Assembly: GCF_003797945.1 (NCBI RefSeq) | Contig: NZ_RKKU01000011.1 | Location: 57,867-121,866, forward strand | Reading direction: 5' to 3' | Origin: Pseudomonas neustonica | Lineage (GTDB): Bacteria > Pseudomonadota > Gammaproteobacteria > Pseudomonadales > Pseudomonadaceae | DNA length: 64,000 bases | Shown here: piece after piece, positions 59,760-64,000 of the stretch | How positions within the stretch are numbered: position 1 is the stretch's first letter | Layout of the letters: every line of letters starts with the position of its first letter | Position numbers and translations under genes: made by a program | Notes under the pieces: model-generated | Seen by the model: only the letters and a program-made list of their open reading frames with translations | Told to the model about the DNA's origin: nothing | Databases searched by the model: none

Positions 59760-60824
59760 ATGTCCGAAGCTAAGGACACGCTCTTGAGACTTATCGCGCT
59801 GCTGCGCCTTATCCCAAGAGCACCGGGCCGCATTGCGACCACAACCGTGCTAGAGAAACTCAAGGATGACGGTTTCTCAATAAGCCTGCGCACAGTGCAA
59901 CGCGACCTTGACCGACTGTCGATCCCATCTGCACTACAGCGTGACGAGAGCTCCCCACCATTTCGCTGGTGCCTTTCGGAAAATGCGCCTATCGATTTGT
60001 CGGCCATGGACACTCCCACGGCACTGGCACTGTACCTCGCGGAAAGCCCCCTAAAGACACTACTGCCACAGAGCGTTCTGGATCAGCTCGGCCCCCAGTT
60101 CCGGATGGCCCGCGATTACCTAGACAACTTAGAGAACAATGGCCTGGCGCACTGGGCTCGCAGGGTTCGAGCCCACCCAAATGGCAAGTCCTTGCAACCT
60201 GCACAGATCGCCTCGCAGGTCTGGGAGCAAACCTCCACCGCCCTGCTTGAACAAAAACAACTGCAGATCAACTACTTGAGCCGCAGCAAAACAGAGCTCA
60301 AGCGGCTGTTGATCCACCCCGCAGGACTGGTCTCGCGCCACGCCATCAGTTACCTGATCGGCAGCGTCGATGGCTATGACGACCTGCGCCAATTCGCCCT
60401 GCATCGCATCCACCAGGCCGAGTGCCTGGAAGCAGCGGCCCGCGCCCACGACGACTTCCAGATCGACAACTATATCCGCCAAGATCTCAACACCACCGCC
60501 CCCATTGAGCAGGTAGAACTAGTCGCCAATGTATCACCGCAGGTCGCCTGGTTGCTAAACGAGACACCGCTCAGCCAGCAACAAAGCCCGACGCCGATCA
60601 GCGACAGCCCGTGGCAGCGGCTGCACGCCCAGGTACTGCTAGACCAGGAGACGCTGTGGTGGAACTTCGGCCTGAACGAGAACATTCGCATCCACGCACC
60701 GTTCGTGTGGGTGGATGAAATTTCCCAGCGGGTCGCCCGCATGAACACATTCTACGCAACACCCATGCACAGCCAGGTGCCGCCAAGCGCACCGTATCCC
60801 GCCGCCACCCACTCGCCCCTCTAA
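59760..60824 (+). CDS. WYL-domain transcription regulator
   Basis: 354 residues. The N-terminal winged helix-turn-helix (VLEKLKDDGFSISLRTVQRD) and a WYL domain (LKRLLIHPAGLVSRHAISYL, then RQFALHRIHQAE) with a WCX-type C-terminal extension (residues 240-330) are visible. Such proteins control defence genes and sense a signal of infection or nucleic acid. GGGAAG precedes the ATG. The next gene starts 17 bases downstream, so it is the regulator of that pair. Confidence 0.9.
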   Translation: MSEAKDTLLRLIALLRLIPRAPGRIATTTVLEKLKDDGFSISLRTVQRDLDRLSIPSALQRDESSPPFRWCLSENAPIDLSAMDTPTALALYLAESPLKTLLPQSVLDQLGPQFRMARDYLDNLENNGLAHWARRVRAHPNGKSLQPAQIASQVWEQTSTALLEQKQLQINYLSRSKTELKRLLIHPAGLVSRHAISYLIGSVDGYDDLRQFALHRIHQAECLEAAARAHDDFQIDNYIRQDLNTTAPIEQVELVANVSPQVAWLLNETPLSQQQSPTPISDSPWQRLHAQVLLDQETLWWNFGLNENIRIHAPFVWVDEISQRVARMNTFYATPMHSQVPPSAPYPAATHSPL

Positions 60825-60841
60825 ACGCCAAGGACACCGAC

Positions 60842-62410
60842 ATGGCAATGCACAAGGACGACCTGATCATCGACATCGACGACCAGGTGGAAGTACTCCT
60901 TCAGCAGATCAACAGCGCGCCCAATCAAAGGCAGCAGCGTGATTTCGTCGAAAGCTTCCAGAACATGCTGATCGACCAGGTGCTCGGCCCGTTTGGCCTG
61001 AGCCGAGCACTGTTCGATGACCGCGACGGCGGCGCGATTACCTCGATGCACAACTTCGAGAAGGGCGTGGTCGCTAACGATAGCGACGGTGCGCGCCATG
61101 CACAGTGGACCAGGGCCAACGACAGCAACTTCGAGCGCACGGACTACGATGCCCAGCTCGACAAGCGCTTCCCCGACATGAAAAGCCCGGATGGCAAGTA
61201 TCATGACGGCTACCGCAAGCCGGGTACCGAGCTACCCGAAGGGCCACGCACCGCGGCGCGCGACCACTTAGTACCCGCCAGCGAAGTGGAGCGTTCCTCC
61301 CGCGGGCATCTGGCACAGACCCGCGAAGAGCGGGTGCAAACCGCTACGCAGGATCAGAACGTGGTCCTCACCAGCTTTAGCATGAACTCCTCCAAGGGCG
61401 ACGAGGATCTGCTGGTATGGGCGCAGAGGCCCAACAGCAAGGATCCAAGCAAGACTAATGCCGAGACCTACGACCTTGATGATAGGGTCCTCAAGGAAAA
61501 GCACAGAGAAGCGAAGGCCGCCGTCGAGGGCGCGCAGAAGAAAGCGGTGCTGATGAAGCAGGGTGGCGAGCTGCTGGTCGAAGGCGGCAAGGCCGCCGGC
61601 TACCTGGCTCTGCGTCAGGCCCTGGGGATGATCCTCAAGGACGTGGTGCAGGGGCTGATCGACGACGTGCGCTATCTGGTACGCGAAGGCTTCAATGGCG
61701 CTCGCTCGCTGCTAGAAATGGTCCAAGACCGCCTGCAGGCGACCTTCAGGAGTCTGCGCGAGAAATGGGCCGAGTACCTCAAGGAAGGCGCTAGCGCCGG
61801 CCTCAGCGGCTTCTTCTCGACGTTGATCACCCTGGTGATCAACTCCTTCATCACCACCGCCAAGAACATAGTCACCCTCATTCGCGAGGCAGTGCTGGCG
61901 CTGGCGCGCTCGATCAAGGTCATAGTGGCGCCACCGGCGGACATGACCAAAGGCGAGATCGCCTTCGAGGTGCTGCGCCTGCTGTCGGCGGCCCTCGCCA
62001 CCTGCGTGGGCCTGGCGCTGGAAGAAACCATCAAAAAAGCGCTAGAGAGCATCGCCCTGCTCGCCCCGGTCGCCGGCGAGCTTGCCCCCATCATAGCGGG
62101 CATCATAACCGGCAGCCTGACCCTGTTCACCGTGCTGGCATTCGATCGGATCAAGGACGCCATCGCCTTTCGCAACAAGCAGTTAGCCGACGTCCATCGG
62201 GGCCAGAGTATCGGCCTGCTGAAGATCAAGCAGACCGTGCTGATGCTCGACTCGGCGAACAAGAACATGACGATGACCGCGCAGACGCTGCGCATCCAGT
62301 TCGAGGAGAGCTGGATCGGGGTACAGGAAAGCCGCGAGGAAACGCAAAGAAGCATTGCCTCTTACCAGAGTTCGGTAAGGGCGTTGGATAATCTACTGGA
62401 GCAATTTTGA
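60842..62410 (+). CDS. Membrane protein with an HNH-type nuclease motif
   Basis: 522 residues. The first half is polar and carries an HNH-like pattern: RDHLVP (D141, H142), then QN at N173 and MNSSKGD with N182. The second half holds an amphipathic helix and hydrophobic segments near residues 319-342, 377-396 and 404-433, which may be membrane helices. The last 75 residues are helical and polar. AAGGA precedes the ATG. It overlaps the next gene by 4 bases. No family with this combination is known to me. It could be a nuclease held at the membrane, but catalytic activity is inferred from motif only. Confidence 0.65.
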   Translation: MAMHKDDLIIDIDDQVEVLLQQINSAPNQRQQRDFVESFQNMLIDQVLGPFGLSRALFDDRDGGAITSMHNFEKGVVANDSDGARHAQWTRANDSNFERTDYDAQLDKRFPDMKSPDGKYHDGYRKPGTELPEGPRTAARDHLVPASEVERSSRGHLAQTREERVQTATQDQNVVLTSFSMNSSKGDEDLLVWAQRPNSKDPSKTNAETYDLDDRVLKEKHREAKAAVEGAQKKAVLMKQGGELLVEGGKAAGYLALRQALGMILKDVVQGLIDDVRYLVREGFNGARSLLEMVQDRLQATFRSLREKWAEYLKEGASAGLSGFFSTLITLVINSFITTAKNIVTLIREAVLALARSIKVIVAPPADMTKGEIAFEVLRLLSAALATCVGLALEETIKKALESIALLAPVAGELAPIIAGIITGSLTLFTVLAFDRIKDAIAFRNKQLADVHRGQSIGLLKIKQTVLMLDSANKNMTMTAQTLRIQFEESWIGVQESREETQRSIASYQSSVRALDNLLEQF

Positions 62411-63291
62411 TGAGCGCCCAACCACTCGTACTGGCCAACAACAAAACACCGGCCAACGTCGCCACCGATTTCCTCTGCGTCATCAAGGATATCGAGGCCT
62501 GCATCGAGAATAGCAACAGCCAAGCCGCAGCCATTGAAAACCGAGGGCTGTTCAAGAGCGCCTTCTCAAGCTCGCGCAAGGATCTGGTGGACATTTCCCG
62601 TTCGCAGAACAAGATCAATGAAATGATGCTCGGGCTGATTCAGGAAGTGATCACCCTCAATGCGATGAGCTATTCGTTCCTCGCCGCGGTCATCGGCGAA
62701 CTCGAAGACCGCTGCCGCAACGGCTGGAAAGACAGCGACGGGCAGTTGCAGGAGCTGTCCGACACCGGGCGCCAGTTCGCCGACCGGGCCAACGACATCT
62801 TCGTGAAGATTCTCGACGGCTCCAAGTCCACCCAGAACAAGATCGAGGTGAACCAGCAGAAAATCGCCGAGCTGCGCGACAAGCTGCAGCTCAAGGCGCA
62901 GATGGTGCTAAAGCACAACGCCGAGATCGACAGCATCAAGAACACACTGTCGAACAAGGCGGTGCTGATGCAGAAGAGCCAGCAGGACATCAGCAGCATC
63001 CAATCCCTGCTCGAGGTCAAGGCAGAGCGCTTGAGCCTCCTGGATCAGGCACTGGAGGAGAAGAAGCAGACGCTGGAGCAGCACGACCAGGCCATCCATG
63101 CGCTGATCGAAGAACTGCAGGAAAACAACCGCCTCGACATGGCTCGCGAGCAAGTCGTTCAAGATATGCAGGTGCAAATGGCCGCGCTGAGCCAGCGTGC
63201 AAACCACCACAAGATATTCATGAGCGGCCTAGCCATTGGCTGCGCCGCGTTGGCGACTATCACCACACTGGACCTGCTGAACCTACTGTAA
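62407..63291 (+). CDS. Coiled-coil protein with one C-terminal membrane helix
   Basis: 294 residues. Residues about 140-265 form long heptad-rich coiled coil (NKIEVNQQKIAELRDKLQLK). A single hydrophobic segment near 273-292 (LAIGCAALATITTLDLLNLL) ends the protein, the arrangement of a tail-anchored protein. The ATG overlaps the stop of the HNH-membrane gene, so the two are made together. It may scaffold or gate its partner. No family is recognised. Confidence 0.65.
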   Translation: MMSAQPLVLANNKTPANVATDFLCVIKDIEACIENSNSQAAAIENRGLFKSAFSSSRKDLVDISRSQNKINEMMLGLIQEVITLNAMSYSFLAAVIGELEDRCRNGWKDSDGQLQELSDTGRQFADRANDIFVKILDGSKSTQNKIEVNQQKIAELRDKLQLKAQMVLKHNAEIDSIKNTLSNKAVLMQKSQQDISSIQSLLEVKAERLSLLDQALEEKKQTLEQHDQAIHALIEELQENNRLDMAREQVVQDMQVQMAALSQRANHHKIFMSGLAIGCAALATITTLDLLNLL

Positions 63292-63304
63292 TCCACGTCC
63301 CCCC

Positions 63305-63328
63305 CGAGGAGCCTTAAGCGGCTCCTCG
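63305..63328 (+). terminator. Hairpin after the WYL-HNH-coiled-coil operon
   Basis: CGAGGAGCC and GGCTCCTCG form a perfect nine-base stem around a six-base loop, 14 bases after the stop codon. There is no T-run, but the stem is strong enough to mark the end of the operon. Confidence 0.5.
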
Positions 63329-63683
63329 CCTCGTGCTGCAGACCGACCTGCCCGATCACGCGATATCACAGTCGTGCGTCGCTTCTCTCACCGTCTATAA
63401 GTTCCTGCCCTATACCCTGGCGCTTAACAACGACAGTTTTTCGAGGGAGTACTAGGGCTATCGCAGTGCGATTGAGGTTGGACTCCGCCAGGCTGATGTG
63501 TCGCCGGCAGAGGAGCGATAATTGCGCGGTAGGCTCATCAAGCTGGAATCCCAGTATCACCTCGTACTGAATCCCAAGCCGACTCTGCAACGCGCAAATG
63601 CGCTGGCGTCCGCAGTATGGCGGCTAGCTCTTACATTCGCTCGCCGCTGACCTACCAGACCCGCTTGAGTGGCTCTCGGCTCA
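63329..63683. other. Region without a convincing gene
   Basis: About 355 bases. A minus-strand open frame of roughly 85 codons (63366-63623) lacks a good start and matches no family, so it may be a remnant. Nothing else is supported. Confidence 0.35.
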
Positions 63684-63874
63684 TTACGAGTTGGAGAGTT
63701 GCTCTAGCGGGCAACTCTCGACAGGCTGCTGCAACCCCAAAACACCGCCCCCCGACACCTTCGACACCTGCGATGCGTTGACGTAGAAAATCGGGTTTTC
63801 ATCTTGGCTGAGCATTACGCCGCAGGCGCCGATCAAAAGCAGATAACCTTCGACGACATCATAGGCTGCCCCAG
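63684..63874 (-). pseudogene. 3' end of a gene cut by the IS3-family element
   Basis: A minus-strand frame runs from the IS end to a TAA at 63684-63686. The residues (AYDVVEGYLLLIGACGVML, then NPIFYVNASQVSKV) have a normal coding look, ending in PLEQLSNS. No start is present on this side, so the N-terminal part was separated by the insertion. Family unknown. Confidence 0.55.
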
Positions 63875-64000
63875 TAGTGGTCTACTAATCCCGGACACCG
63901 AAATGGGTGGTAAATTTACCGCCATAGCTGAGGTGTTCCATGACAAGACAACGTCGTACGTTTTCAACTGAGTTCAAGCACGATGCCGCGTTGCTGGTTC
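63875..64000 (+). mobile_element. IS3-family insertion sequence, left end (partial)
   Basis: The end starts near TAGTGGTCTACTAATCCC and leads into an orfA start. The exact terminal base cannot be fixed because the right end is outside the window. It interrupts the minus-strand gene that ends at 63684. Confidence 0.7.
63940..64000 (+). CDS. IS3-family transposase OrfA, partial
   Basis: The first 20 residues, MTRQRRTFSTEFKHDAALLV, match the start of IS3-family helix-turn-helix OrfA proteins, which bind the element ends. The rest lies beyond the window. Confidence 0.8.
   Translation, partial: MTRQRRTFSTEFKHDAALLV

Noticed and set aside
63366..63623. Minus-strand open frame of about 85 codons near the right edge
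   Set aside because: It has a coding look in parts, but no ATG start, no ribosome site and no family; mentioned only as a possible remnant.

Overview
The window looks like a gammaproteobacterial chromosome, most likely Pseudomonadaceae. That placement is an inference from an N-type ATPase operon, a CsbD-like gene, paired Crp/Fnr paralogues, an OruR/ArgR-type AraC regulator and Pseudomonas-like small hypothetical genes. No rRNA, tRNA or CRISPR array was seen. Positions 1-7.7 kb read as backbone: the start of an atpDCQRB... operon on the minus strand, then stress and regulatory genes and a family 2 glycosyltransferase.

From 8 kb to the right edge the window is almost entirely accessory, anti-phage type DNA. 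A 1909-residue DUF4011/superfamily 1 helicase/nuclease (8.0-13.7 kb) is followed by a type I restriction-modification operon (13.9-24.2 kb). Its hsdS and hsdR are separated by cargo: a 139-residue unknown, a GmrSD-type DUF262/DUF1524 protein and a Fic protein. Two short copies of the hsdR 5' end precede this cargo. At 24.4-24.5 kb a minus-strand terminator and a tmRNA/tRNA 3'-end-like sequence suggest an island junction. Next come a HipA/HipB-like pair with three operator-like palindromes, a 711-residue PD-(D/E)XK-type protein, a WYL regulator broken by in-frame stops, and a two-gene Druantia type III-like system (30.6-40.3 kb).

A second type I operon (40.5-50.7 kb) has two DUF262 genes between hsdS and hsdR. 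A glycan cassette follows (51.0-55.7 kb): a short UDP-sugar dehydrogenase-like protein, a GT2 enzyme, and a 1023-residue protein that appears to combine glycosyltransferase modules with a kinase-like fold. It converges on an xre-phosphoesterase-unknown operon. After several small unknown genes, a WYL regulator sits upstream of two coupled genes: a membrane protein with an HNH-type motif, and a coiled-coil protein with one C-terminal membrane helix (59.7-63.3 kb). This last locus is the best candidate for an undescribed system. The right edge holds a gene end cut by an IS3-family element.

How the parts may work together: the two restriction systems, the helicase-nucleases and the DUF262 nucleases would cover unmodified and modified foreign DNA. 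The Fic, HipA, WYL-controlled and membrane proteins look like abortive or regulated layers. This is inference from gene families and neighbourhood, not from any experiment.
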